Below, one piece after another: positions 1 to 12,900 of a stretch of 64,000 nt of DNA (the stretch's first letter is position 1; every line of letters begins with the position of its first letter). The translations under genes were made by a program, and so were the position numbers. Source of the stretch: Anthonomus grandis grandis. Its lineage: Eukaryota; Arthropoda; Insecta; Coleoptera; Curculionidae. The stretch spans positions 12,736,518-12,800,517 of the forward strand of contig NC_065563.1 in assembly GCF_022605725.1 (NCBI RefSeq). Reading direction: 5' to 3'. The notes under the pieces were generated by a model. It worked only from the letters and a program-made list of their open reading frames with translations. It did not search any database and was not told the origin of the DNA.

Positions 1-299
1 TAATAAATTTATTAAATTTTTTGTTGTCTTTTTTTTGTACGATCTGACAATGTTAAGAAGTGAGGAGGCAATCTATGGTGTTGTCAGAGGTTGTAGAACA
101 TAGAGGAATCTAAAATATGTTTTGCCACCAATTTCATGACAGTTTGATACCGATTTTTATGGGTATCAAGAAAATTTTACCCGCTTCTAAAATACTGTAT
201 ATACCCCTGGTTTAGTGCATTTTTCAATAGTCTTAGTAGTGAAACATCGTACAAATGCAATAACCAAACGACCAATCGTCTTACATTTATTACACAATG
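1..299. other. Unassigned AT-rich leader
   Basis: I see no gene, clear repeat or element end in this stretch. It is AT-rich and leads directly into the tandem array that begins near base 300. Confidence 0.4.
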
Positions 300-3200
300 T
301 TAAATATGAAAAAGTCTGAGCAAAGAAAGAGCCTGACGTCAAGGTCCTGTCCAGGGTCAACTGTGCAAGGTCACGTCAAACGAGGAAGACAAAGACAAGG
401 ACAAGTTAAGGTCATGTCGAAGAAAGAGAGAGTCAAGTCAAGGTCGCGTCAGGATCACGTACAAGAGAGAGAGACAGAGTCAAGGTCAAGTGAAATTTCA
501 AGATTAGGTCACGTCACATAAGACAGTCAAGGTTACATCAAGATCAAATGTAAAAATCGACGTCACAGTATTTGAAGCGTGTAAAAATCAAGTCTGTTCC
601 AGTCAGGTCAGCTTCAAGGTCACTTCGCATGATAGAGACAAGAAAGAGAGTCAGTCAAGTCAAGGCCATGTTGCGTAAGAAAGACAGAGACATGCACGAT
701 TGACGACACAGAAGCATGCATAAGAAATTTAAAGAAAAATCAAATTTCAAGGTCACGTCATGCGAAAAAGTCAAGGTCAAATCAAAGTCACGTCAAACGA
801 GGAAGACAAAGACCGACGCATGCACGAGAGAGAGAGACAGAGGTCACGAGAAGGACGAGGAAGATCAAGATCGAGGTGAAGTTAAGGTTACGTCAAGGTA
901 AACTCCAAGTTAGGATAAAATTCAAGGTCACGTCGCAGGGGAGAGAGAGACAGTGACACGTGCACTATGAGAAGAGCAAGGTTAAGAAGAAGTCAAACTT
1001 CAAGATCAGTTCCAAGGTCACGTCGCACGAAAGAGTCAAAATTAGGTAAAGGTCACGTCGCACGATAGTGACAGGAAAATAGAGTCAGTCAAGTCAAGGT
1101 CGCGTCAAGGTCATGTTGCATAAGAGAGATATGCACGAGAACGTTAAGGCCAAGGTCAATGAAAATCAAGGTCACGTCCCTTTGACGACACCGATGCATG
1201 CATAAAAATTTCAAAAAAAGTCAAATTCCAAGGTCACGTCGTGCGAGAAAGTCAAGATCACGTCAAACGAAAAAGATAAGGACCGACGCATACACACGAG
1301 AGTCAAGGACATGCCAAGGTCATGTCGAAGAAAGGGAGTCAGTCAAGTCAAGGTCGCGTCAGGATCATGTCGCACAAGAGAGACACAGACATGCACGAGA
1401 GAGAGACAGAATCAAGGTCACGAGAAGGGCGAGGAATGTCAAGAGGTAAAGTTAAGGTTACGTCGAAGGCAAAGTTCAAGGTCACGTCGCAGGAGAGAGA
1501 AACAGTGACATGCGCAATATAAGAGAGAGACAAGAAAGAGAGGCAGTCAAGGTCATGTTGCATAAGAAAGACGCAGACATGCACGAGAAAGTTAAGTTCA
1601 AAGGTCGAGGAAAGTCAAGGTCACGTCCCTCTGACGACACAGAGGCATATATAAGAAATTCAAAGAAGAAAAGTCAAATTCCAAGGTCACGTCGCACAAA
1701 CGAGACAGGAGTCAAGGTCACGAGAAGGACGAGGAATGTCAAGATCGGGGTAAAGTTAAGGGTTAGGATGAGATTCAAGGTCATGTCTTAGGGGAGAGAG
1801 ACAGCAACATGAGCGATATGCGAGAAACAAGGTTAAGATCAAGTCAAATTTCAAGATCAGTTCCAAGGTCACGTCGCACAAGAGAGTCAAGGTTACGACA
1901 AGATCAAATGTAAAAATCGTCGTGAAAGTGTTTGAAGCGTGTAAAAATCAAGTCTGGTCCAGAACTAAGTCGAGTAAAGGTCAGCGTCAAGGTCACGTTG
2001 CACGATAGAGACAAGAAAGACAGTCAGTCAAGTCAAGGTCGCGTCAAGGTCATGTTGCATAAGAGAGAATGCACGAGAAGGTTGAGGCCAAGGTCGAGGA
2101 AAGTCAAGGTCACGTTCCTTTAACGACATAGCTACACGCACAAGAAATTCAAAGGAAAGTCAAATTTCAAGGTCACGTCGCGCAAGAAAGTCAAGGTTAC
2201 CTCAAACGAGGAAGACAAAGACCGATGCATGCACAAGAGAGTCAAGGACATGACAAGGTCATGTCGAAGAAAGAGTCAAGTCAAAGTCGCGTCAGGATCA
2301 CATCGCACAAGAGAGACAGAGTCAAGGTCACGAGAAGAACGAGAGAGAAACAGTGACATGCGCAATATGAAAAAAATAAGGTTAGGATCATGTCAAATTT
2401 CAAGATTAGGTCCAAGGTCACGTCCCACGAGACAGTCAAGGTTACGACAAGATCAAATGTAAAAATCGTCGTGAAGCGTGTAAAAATTAAGTCTGCTCAA
2501 GGACTAAGTCAAGTCAGGTTCAAGGTCACATCGCACGAAAGAGTCGAAATTAGGTCAAGGTCACTTCGCACGATAGAGACAGGAAAGAGAGTCATGCAAG
2601 GCAAGAGATATGCACAAAAGGTTGAAGCCAAGATCAAGGAAAATCAAGGTCACGGTCCTTTGACGACACAGATGCATGCATAAGAATTTCAAAGAAAAGT
2701 CAAATTTCAAGGTCACGTCGCGCGAAAAAGTTAAGGTCAAATCAAGGTCACGTCAAACTAGGAAGACAAAGACTTCAGGATCACGTCGCACAAGAGAGAG
2801 AGAGTGACATGCGCAATATGAGAGAGACATGTTTAAGATCAAGTCAAATTTCAAGGTCACGTCACAGAAGACAGTCAAGGTCACGTCAAACGAGGAAGAC
2901 AAAGACCGACGCGTGCATAAGACCATCAAGGACAAGCCAAGGTCATGTCTAAGAAAGAGAGTCATGTCAAGATCGCGTCAGGATCACGTCGCACAAGAGA
3001 GACACAGACATGCACGAGAGAGAGAGAGAGAGAGACAGAGGTCACGAGAAGGACGAGGAAGATCAAGATCGAGGTGAAGTTAAGGTTACGTCAAGGTAAA
3101 CTCCAAGTTAGGATGAGACGCGCAATATAAGAGAGACAAGGTTAAGATCAAGTCAAATTTCAAGATCAGTTCCAAGGTCACTCTGTACAAGAGAGTCAAG

Positions 3201-3475
3201 GTTACGTCAAGATTAAATGTAAAAATCGTCGTGAAAATTTGTGACGAGTGTAAAAATCGACGTGACAGTGTTTGAAGCGTGTAAAAATCAAGTCTAGTCC
3301 AGAACTAAGTCAAGTAAAGGTCAGCGTCAAGGTCATGTTGCATGAGAGAATCAAAATTAGGTCAAGGTCACGATAGAGACAAGAAAGTGATTCAAGGTCG
3401 CGTGAAGGTCATGTTGCATGAGAGGCACAGAGGAGAAGGTTGAGGCCAAGGTCGAGGAAAGTCAAGTTCCCATAA
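300..3475. repeat. Degenerate tandem array rich in CAAGGTCA
   Basis: The stretch is made of short related words, chiefly TCAAGGTCACGTCG, CAAGGTCATGTTG, AAGAGAGAGTC and AAACGAGGAAGACAAAG. Longer blocks recur irregularly: a block reading GACGACACAGAAGCATGCATAA or close variants occurs near 703, 1184, 1635, 2125 and 2660, so a higher-order unit of roughly 450-540 bp is likely. A second block with TGTAAAAATCGTCGTGAA occurs near 550, 1910, 2457 and 3215. By eye about 40 copies of CAAGGTCA, nearly all on the plus strand, are present. Stop-free frames of 60-97 codons rich in Arg, Lys and Ser run through it, but they follow from the purine-rich repeat and are not called as genes. The array ends about 290 bp beyond the Cht7 stop codon. 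Confidence 0.85.
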
Positions 3476-3768
3476 TGTCTACATTAAAAGAGTATATGTT
3501 GTTTTTTGTGAAAGATTTATTTAAAATATTTACAATCTACAACTTAACCTAAAATTATTCTTAAATATACCACAAATAACATGTCGGGCTTTCGTTATTT
3601 ATTTTTTTTTTTTGAAAAAACTCATTTTAGCCCACAAACTTGGCGCGTATTAAAATCACTAAAACAGAAGTATATTTACAATAATTTAAAATCACGGTAT
3701 ACGGAGGAGCCCCAAATACGACCACTAAATAATAATTTAACAAATAAAGAAGAAGAAGAAGACGAAAA
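3476..3768. other. Probable Cht7 3' UTR and AT-rich spacer
   Basis: This gene-free stretch lies directly after the Cht7 stop on the minus strand. It holds a T-run, an AAGAAG-type simple repeat close to the stop and a candidate polyadenylation signal. It probably contains the Cht7 3' untranslated region, with the boundary to the CAAGGTCA array near 3475. Confidence 0.5.
3598..3603 (-). promoter_or_regulatory. Candidate polyadenylation signal of Cht7
   Basis: AATAAA reads on the minus strand 165 nt beyond the Cht7 stop codon. Another AATAAA-like word lies further on, near 3517. Position and match to the consensus are the only evidence. Confidence 0.4.
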
Positions 3769-3977
3769 CTAGCTGCTGGGCGCAGGCGTGAACTCCTGAC
3801 ACCCCTCCACATTTTCGGGCCAATCACAGACGTTTTGGTTCGGATTAAAGACGAGATTCACCGGGCAGGGCATGTGGTGCTTCCTCTCTCCCTCGCACAT
3901 GTAGTACATCTTGCAGTCGGCTTTGTCCGGATGGTAACTTATGTGTCCGTCCTGCTCGTCGCACGTGATCTCGTTGG
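3769..3977 (-). CDS. Cht7: Cht7 exon 12: chitin-binding domain and stop
   Basis: The acceptor reads TTGTAG before CC. The exon encodes a peritrophin-A (CBM14) domain with the expected six cysteines (ITCDEQDG, DCKMYYMC, MPCPVNLVF, NVCDWPENVEGC), then a short tail ending in PAPSS and TAG at 3771-3769. CBM14 binds chitin and anchors the enzyme on its substrate. Confidence 0.93.
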
Positions 3978-6900
3978 CTACAACACGAACAACAAATTAA
4001 TTAATTAATACACGAATATAATAAATTAATTAATTAAACTCACGGTCTTTGGTGGTGTACTGTCCGGAGGCCACGTTCGTTTCGTACGGACCCTCGAATT
4101 CCAATTTCACCTTGTATCCCTCCAGTTCTTGCGTCATCGCGTTTATGAGCGGATATTTGCCGTTCCCACAGGAACCCCGGAAGTCGTCCATGTCTACTGA
4201 CCAAATCATTATGCCACCGAAACCTTCCTCTTTCAACCAGGCCATCTGCATTAATAAGGATAATTGTGAGAAACAAAAAAAGAGAGAAAAAGTATAGGTA
4301 GAAAAGTTTATAAAAAAACCGGCTGCTCAATATGCGCACAAACCCATTTTTCAACAGAAAATCGATAGAAAATCCGGTGGCAGAGAGCAAAGACGACCGC
4401 AATATATTTTCTCTCGCTTTTCGGGATTTAAAGCCTATGACGTAGCCTGAAGGCCTACTCAGTGTCGTCTCGTACGGGAAGTGAGTTAATCGTGTTATAA
4501 GGCATTTAAAATCTGTTGTGTGTTTTTTTTTTTAGTATAATAGTGAAATAGACTATAGTTTTTTTTAACTAGACTATCCGATTTTTATTGTAAAAGGTAA
4601 GTAAAATTGGTTTAAATTATTCAATTGTCTAATAATTTAAAAAAATAAATGAAAATTAATTACTGTTATTTAAAATATACTTTGATTTTAAGTGACAAAA
4701 TAATAGGTATTTAACTTGTAGGTATATATGTACAGCCAAAGATAATACTACTACTACGTAGTAGTATTATCTTTGGTACAGCCTAGAGTGTGCATGTGTA
4801 TATTAACTTTTTTACTTTCTACGTTTGCGTGGTTCCCCTTTATTGACTTGCTAGGAAAGGGTCCCAAGTAAAATCGATCTAATTACCCAAATTGTTCCCT
4901 TGGGAGCATTTTTGCCCTCTGAATTCATCTTCGGGAACTCGACTATATTACTGTAAAAAAATTATGAAAATCCTTTAAGTAGTTTCCAAGTCATGCCCAA
5001 AAACGTCCGCTAGTTAATCAAATTCTTGATGCTGCAATATGCGTGTCCCTTGGACATTTGTTGACCAAATTCTCTCTAAATCAGAGAGTCACGAGAAACG
5101 TTCATATATGAAATCATTTGCTAATAAACGCCCTTCCTTTATCAAAATACCTTTTAACCTAAGAATGGATTAACTTAGAAACTATCCCTGATCATGATTC
5201 TTCGATGCCTTCAGATGCATATCTCCCAAAAGGTGCTTAATTGGGTTTAAATCGGGATATTGTGATGGCCATATAAAACCTTTTTCTTCCTAAATTAAGC
5301 CATTTCCTGCTAAAAGGATCGAGTGAAAGATTGAAAGGAATGAGCGCAGTATTCAACTGCCTGGAATAAATTAAATAATCTTTTCTAGGCATTTGAACTT
5401 ATTTGAAGCAATTGGTTATGGTCAATGTGTATTTCTTTAAAGGCACTTATTACTTAACTGCCTTTAATATATTAAATAATGATTTTCTTCCAAACAAACA
5501 GTTAAAGCAAGAAAAATTGTTCTCTATTAGTCCTTTACTGAACTTTAGAACTGCTAGAGATGAATATTTTCAAAGTCTTCCTATGCAATTAAATTGGATT
5601 AACAAACTTAAAGTGTCTAGAATAAATTGAATAATGATTTTTAGACATTTACAATACAGATCTCTATGCAAAGGCCCTAGAGCTTCTATGGTATTCAACT
5701 GCCTGGAAGAATATCATTATTTAATTTTTTCTAGTTAGTAAGTAGTCAAAAAGTTATAGTAATTGCTTTTTAAGAATTATCGTACCAATTGCTTGAAAAA
5801 AATTCCTCATAGTTGTACTACAAAAGGGGGATTCAAGGAGTCCCACGAATATGAAATACAGTAGAAACAGTTGATGCTTTCCCTATTTTCATTCTAGCCC
5901 TAGATTACATTCAAAAACTTATCAGCGTGACTGGAGGGTGCTGTAGATTGATATAGTTAGAAAAGTTTATAAAGTGACATCAACAGGCGGCAAAATCCGC
6001 GCATCTCGTTATTCTATCGATCGGGTCATGTACCAAAGATGCCTAGAGTGTGCATGTGTATATTAATTTTTTTTAGATGTCACCTAAGAAAGTAGGCAAA
6101 CAAGGACAAATAACTCACAGCCAAAGGAGAGAGAATATTTCTAACGTGGCAGCTTTTATGAAAAAAGAAGCAGAGCAAGGAATTACTATTCCTTTGAAAA
6201 ATATTAGGTAAGTGAACAATATAAATTCGTATTTTATTGTAGGATGTTTTCAAATTTTAATTTTTATTTTATTGATAACTTACAATAATAGTATATAATT
6301 TAACGATCAAACGAACTTACCTAAGTGAAGTTCGATCGTAATTATATGAAGCGTCCAGTCCGAATATATTATTTCTATTATTTTACCATGTAGTTGTTTA
6401 AAGATTTAAAAATTGCTGATTAGAGAGTCTAATATCGAAATGTCTATTTATTTTATTTAATTATATAATTAATAAAATTACTAAACAGTATAGTCAGAAA
6501 AAATTATTTCAGGAATTTGTAATGAAAACTGCATTATGTTTATATGTATATTACATAAATGGGTATAACAAGTCAACTTATTTTCCATTCTTAAGATTTA
6601 AGAGAACAGTATTATAAAAAATGTTTAATTCCTAGTCGTATTCTTTCTAGCGACTAAAAGTTTTATCCTAATTAGGAACAAAAAAGGTAGGTATATATAC
6701 CAAAAGAAACGTAATATTAACTAAAAATCAGGAAACTTAATTACCTTGAACGTGACAAGTTTAAAACAGCCTTAGCGAAAACAGTTTTATCTGATATAGG
6801 GCGATTGTAAAATTTCGCGAAAGTTGAAGATCGTTCTGACCATCCAGCTGTTTTGCAAATTGTGTCCAGAGGTACTCTTTCCCTTAAAGCCGCAGATGTA

Positions 6901-9900
6901 GACGCATGTCGGGTTGAATGCGGCTTAAATGTTGTGGTGTCAATACCAGCTGAAGATAGCATCCGTTTAACCCATTTACTTATGGATTGTTTACTAGCTG
7001 AATTATGAGGCTTTTTTACCGTTAAGAATATAAAATCCTGGTTAATTTTTCTCAACGGCTTTGTAGCATCAATATATTGTTTAAGTGTCGTGGCCACACA
7101 GAGTTTAATATTATCCTTAAAGAAAGGAATATACAATGTCGGTTGACACTTATTTAATCCCGTTGTCTTAATTGGATCTGTGATATTTATTTGGATTTTT
7201 TCTTCGTCCTCGACGATGTTCGACAATCTGATTAGTGAAATTGTCTGCAAACGGCCGCCTGTGATTAAGGCCAATAGAGTGACCAGTTTTCCTGAAAGCT
7301 GCTGCAAGCTCAGCGTTTCAGGTAGAGACTCTATGTGGGAAAGCAAAGTTTGCGGATCCCAAATGTTGTTATATCTAGGTTGAGAGGGCTTTAATCGAGA
7401 TATGCCTTTCATAAACCGTTTAATTATGGGATCTTGTCCAATGTCCTTGGTAAGAATAAGGTTCAATGCCGATCTGTGGGAATTCATTGTTCCATGCTTA
7501 TATTTATGCTCCTCATAAATTTTTTGTAGAAAAATTAAAATATCCCCGATGTTGGCCTCGTAGATGGAGATTTTGTGTATGTGGCAATAATTCCACCAAA
7601 GCCTATACGTGATATTATATTGAGTAAAGGTAGTTTTGGTGATCGATGACAAAATGGTTAAGATAGCCTCTTCTGGAATATTTTTGTTTAGCAACAAGTC
7701 CCACACAACTTTGCGGCCACCAGGAAAAGTTGGTGTGATAGTGGATGAACTGCCCTGGAAGAGGAAAGTAATAAATCGGATGATGCTGAAAAGTGTAAAA
7801 CGTCGCCTACAATCAACCTGGAAAACAGAGGATACCAGGACTGGCCAACCCAATTGGGGACCACCAATATTCCTTCAGCTTTATCCTGGATTATTTTTTG
7901 TAATGTCCGTATAACAAGGTTAAAAGGAGGGAAAGCGTAGAAGTAAAAACAACTCCAATCTATCGTAAATGCATCTACGGCTATAGATTCTGGATCACGT
8001 CGCCAAGAAACATATTTTTTGCATTTACGATTTATAAATGAAGCGAAAAGATCTATCTCTGGATCTCCAAAATTATTTTTTATATCATAAAACGCTTTAC
8101 TGGATAATTCCCACTCTGTATTTGAAGCTGTCTGACGTGATTCGGCGTCAGCCTCAAAATTTTCTGAGGAACTAATATAGGACGCAAAAAGCCAAATGTT
8201 TCTTTGCTCACACCACTGCCATATCTGTCGAGTAATTCTGTTCAGTTCTATAAATCTTATACTACCCATTCTGTTAATATATGATACAGCAGTGGTGTTA
8301 TCACACCGTATAAGAATGTTACAATGAGACAGTTGTTTCGCGAAACACTTAATCCCGTATAATATAGCCTTTAGTTCCAAAATATTAATATGTAAGTCTT
8401 TTTCATCATTATGCCAAAAACCGTGCGTTTTTTCTTGAGCGCAACACGCGCCCCAACCTGATAAAGAAGCGTCTGTGAAAATCTCAATTTTATAACTATC
8501 AGTTTTAATGTCATTGAAGGTTGCTGAAATATTTTGTTCCCACCAGGAGATATCTTCGAGAGCAGAAGTCGGAATAAGCATTGATGCTTCAAAATTGTAA
8601 TTATTCTGAGAAAGTGCTAAAAATTTTGCTCGTTCTAGTGATTTGGTATATAACCAGCCGTATTTTACAGCAGGACAAACTGAAACGATAGTGCCAATAA
8701 ATTTAGCAAATTCCCTTATTTTACATGATGGTTTTGTTCTAAACTGAACTGCTAGATTTTTAATATTTTGCATTTGTTCTTGAGGTAATTTAATTTTCAT
8801 TTGCGTGGAATCGAATATAAATCCTAAAAATTTTTGGATTCTCTTAGGCTCTAGAGAGCTTTTTTCAAAGTTTATAGTAAAACCTAGTGATTGTAACAAG
8901 TTAATTAAAATATGCGTATTTTTAAGACAATCTTCTGGAGATTCCCCAAATAAGAGATAGTCGTCCAAATAATTTACGCATAAGATACCTTGTTGTCGCA
9001 ACTTTGAAATTATTGGTTTCATAAGTTTCGTAAAACAAAATGGCGCTGATGAAAGACCAAACGGAACGCATGTAAATTCCTAACAGCTGTCTTTAAAATA
9101 AAATCGTAGATATTTCCGGTGGGATAAGTGGATAGGTATCGAAAAATAAGCGTCCTTTAAGTCCACAGTGGTCATAAATACGCCTGGTCTTAACAGTCTT
9201 AACACGGTTCGATGGTCTTCCATTTTAAAATGGGCTGCATTAACAGATGTGTTTAAATTTCTGAGGTTTAGAATGAATCTTTTCTTGCCATTTGGTTTAC
9301 TGGCTAAAAATATAGGGGAAATGAATTGGTCCTCTGTAGGTTTACATTTCACTATAGCTCCCAAACTCAAAAGTTCCTCAATGGCTACAGCCAATGAACT
9401 AACTTCGCTATCCGAAAATTATGGTAAGAGGGACTAAATGAAGAAGGTGTATGATAAAAGGGGATTTTATAACCCTGAACCCAGGATAAAATTGTTGGAC
9501 TCTGGGTTACTGTTTTCCAGGTTGAATTAAAAAATTTTAATCGACCGGCGAAAACGCTCCCACTTACACTTATCGCCTCTTGCTCGGTACAGGTGCTTTT
9601 TTCGGAAAGGAGGAGCGCCCTTGTTGTGTTCTCATCTCCCTCCTCTGGTTCTGGTGGAACGGGCGCCTCCAGTTTAACTTGCTCGCTCCTGAAGTGGTGG
9701 AATATGGTTTGTCTCCCCCTCCTGCTTTTCTTTTGAAGGATGAAAATGGCGGTAACGTTTTAATATATTTTAATAATATATGTATTTTATATATCTCTCC
9801 CAATTTTTTCCATTGATTTGACAGCTTGTATCTTTTCGGCTAGATTTGGCCCAAATAAAAATTCCCCCGGTGGGGTTTTTTCTATAGCATTTTTTATTTG

Positions 9901-12900
9901 CTTATTCATTAAAGGCATAATGAGCTGCCGTCGTTTCTGTGACATGTCATGAAAAATGTTGCAAACCATGTGGCCTGAATCAGCAACACACGTCAAAATT
10001 TTATCCCGCACAGGCTTGGGAATGTCAGAACTGCCTTCTAACAAACTGTTAATTGAACCGCCCAAAGCTGAAAGTACTCTACTTAGTCCTAATTGGTAAT
10101 TAGTATGGGTCTGGTCTCGCATCATATATAAATTGTTCATACTAGGCTGTAGTTCTGGGTTAATTTTGGGGGGAGAAAATAAACCGTTTTGAGGTAAATC
10201 ATACTTGCTATAAATTTTATCCAAGTCTTCCTTAGGTAAGCCGGAGGTTAGAATATTGGTCCATACAGGTTCTACCGCTTTGTGCAAAATAAATTGCGGT
10301 TTTTTATCTTTTTCCGGGTTATGTCCCAAAATATCTTGGGTTTCATCAGATACGCTCGCGCCGTTCGGCGGTTGTGTTGTGCTGTTGGAGATAGGATTGT
10401 CTGTCTCTGTAATATGCGTGTCGAGGCTCATTCGACTATATAAAGATATGCCCACACTAGGAGATCTGTTCGGTGTTAATGCCTTAGATTTTTGCGAAAA
10501 CGAACCACTCCGGGAACGAACTACGCTTATAGAAGGTGAAGTCATACCTCTGCGTGAATCCGTCTCACTAGGAGAACGACTTTCACGGTGACGAGGTCGA
10601 GCACAGTAAGAACTTTTACGTAAGGAAGTTCTACTCTGAGAACAACCCTTACGAAGCGAGGAACGAGATCGATGTGAGTCTCTACGTGACCCAGCCCTAC
10701 TAGGTGAGCGGCTACGATAGACACGTTTACGATTATCATATTTCTCTTTACCTTCTTGTGAGACAGTTCTACTCCGAGAACGACCCTCACGGCTAGAACT
10801 ACGGCGTCTGCGCTTATGTTTATTATGTTTCGAGACATTCCTATCTTTATCCCGACCTGACTTCTCTCTCCTTCCCATAACTAAAATGCACAAAACAATA
10901 ACCCAAATCCAAAATATGGTCCAACGAAACACGAAGAGGAGACCTATAACATAACAAAAAATCCGTATTATATAGTCAAAGGAAAATAACGCCAAACACT
11001 TTATTTTCGTAATTCCATGGGTTAGGTGGCACGCGATGAACGGCGAATAGTCGCTTTTTGCTATAATCGACCGCAGTCTACGGTGCACCGAAAACGAATG
11101 AGTACGTGTTCGGGACGAAGGTGGCAGGGAGACGCGACGCGTGAAGATTATTTGTTTTTTGGAATTTATAACCTATAAATAGAACGGTGCAGCCAGGGTT
11201 GCCGCTGAGAGCGGACTACATGGTAAAATAATAGAAATAATATATTCGGACTGGACGCGAATATAATTATTTTAGACAACGTACGTTAGCTGTCACTCGA
11301 GTATCCCAGTCAACTTACAGAAGAGTGGTCTAAGAGTCAGAAGATATAGAAAATATACCTTCCTGTTCCTTTACCAGTCCAAGGAAAAAAAAGGTTAAGA
11401 AAATCTCAGAAGATTGGTAACATTACTTTGACCCAAATTAAAGATATAAAACAAATAGTGTATTATTTCTACATAGTTGAAAAAAGAAGACCTACTCTAA
11501 AATGTAAGTACAGTATATTTCAGTCAGTTGTAAAACCCCAGTAATTACTTAATTACTTATCCTACATTGCAATATAACACCAGAATGCTTTATTATTTAG
11601 ACAAAAGTGGCACCTGTTAAGTATTTTTTTGGGTTTGACATAAAATAACCATATAGAGTATATTTATTTATTTACATTTTTAAATATTATGTTATGTTAT
11701 TTTCTTTCCAGTAATACTTCAAAAGCTTCTTGATCGGGCTATTATTCAAGAGCCTATAAGTACATCAACCTTATCAAAATTGCTGAAAAAAATTGAATTT
11801 AATGCTGGAGGAAGAAATGGTTTCGTAAATAATGGGTTACTGATTTTTCGCTCAGGTATAATTTTTTAGTTATTTCTATATAAAGTAATACCAAAAATGA
11901 TATTAAAATGTAATACGCAGAAATGATACTCTTGGTTCGTTGATTGGATAAGCGGGTACTTATACTTTTCAGTCCCAGTTCCCTACCCATATTTTCACCT
12001 ATAATATTTAGTCAACCTTTTACCATTATCAATATTGATATTTTGATTATTTTAAAATCTTTTATTCTTCTCTTTTTAGGGTCAAAAAGCGGAGACTATC
12101 ATGATGACATGAACCATCACAACTTCATGAAATGGGCCGAAAATCAGTTGTTAATTCCAAATTTACTACCTAATTCCGTCCTAGTATTAGACAATGCAGC
12201 TTATCACAATGTGCCTGTAGTCAAGAATGTTACATCTGGAAGTAAAAAGCAGGAAATAGTTGACTGGCTCAAGGAACGTAATTTTACATTTGATGCAAAA
12301 CTCACCAAGACAGAGTTATATGAAATAGTGTCTGAAAATAAAAAAAACCAAGTTGGACGACCTAATGGAAAACCATGGACACATTGTGTTACGTTTGCCT
12401 CCATATCACCCAGACCTTAATCCGATAGAAAAAATTTGGGCAACTGTTAGGAATTGGGTGGCAAGCAGAAATTCCACTTTTAAATTGGCGGATGTCGAAA
12501 CTTTGACAAGGCAGAAATTTCGAATGATGAGGAGTCGATAAATATTTGCAACCATATAGACAACATAGAAAAACAATATTTCGAAAGTCATCACCTTTTT
12601 GATGAAGCATTGGATTCTTTAAAATTTACAGTAAATACAGGCTCATCTGATGAAGAGATTGAATGGTCTTCATTGGATGAATCTGATTTAGGTTGTAATA
12701 CACTATCAGATAGTGAATTAAAAAAGTATATAATATGTAAAATAATGAAATAAGACTTTAAGCTTATACCAATTTGTTTCTTTACACAAGTCGTTTAAAA
12801 TATCTAATCCTTAAAAAAAAATGCGAATAAAGAATAATTTTCAGCTCCCTATTCGAAGTCCTGTTTTAAAAATAATTAGCGAACTGCATCCTCTTGTAAT

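Larger units (their letters stand above)
6351..11258 (-). mobile_element. DIRS-type tyrosine-recombinase retrotransposon
   Basis: A 4.9-kb element bounded by perfect 43-bp inverted repeats, transcribed on the minus strand. Order: SR-rich nucleoprotein-like ORF (9787-10878), reverse transcriptase and RNase H (7688-9570, one in-frame stop), then a tyrosine recombinase overlapping the RT frame (6741-7853). Inverted ends, RT plus RNase H, and a recombinase in place of an integrase are the DIRS hallmarks. No target duplication is expected from this mechanism and none is clear. It lies inside the first intron of the transposase at 6077-12755. Stretches 6394-6740 and 10879-11215 are its noncoding ends. 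Confidence 0.9.
6077..12755 (+). pseudogene. Spliced DDE transposase, broken
   Basis: Exon 1 (ATG at 6077 right after a TTTTTTTTAG acceptor; donor GTAAGT at 6208) encodes MSPKKVGKQGQITHSQRREN and about 24 more residues. Exon 2 starts at 11276 with matching phase and reads RQRTLAVTRVSQSTYRRVV, a helix-turn-helix, then meets TAA. Exon 3 (11712-11855) and exon 4 (from 12080) join in phase into FRSGSKSGDYHDDMNHHNF, VLVLDNAAYHN (second catalytic Asp) and, after a frameshift near 12350, LRLPPYHPDLNPIEKIWATV (third acidic residue). A second frameshift near 12530 precedes an acidic C-terminal tail that ends at 12752. The segment with the first catalytic Asp seems missing between exons 3 and 4 material. 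In-frame stop, frameshifts and the DIRS insertion make it inactive. Confidence 0.75.

Noticed and set aside
297..3130. Several open frames of 60-97 codons rich in Arg, Lys and Ser
   Set aside because: They overlap in several frames inside a purine-rich tandem array and have no domain; the composition follows from the repeat.
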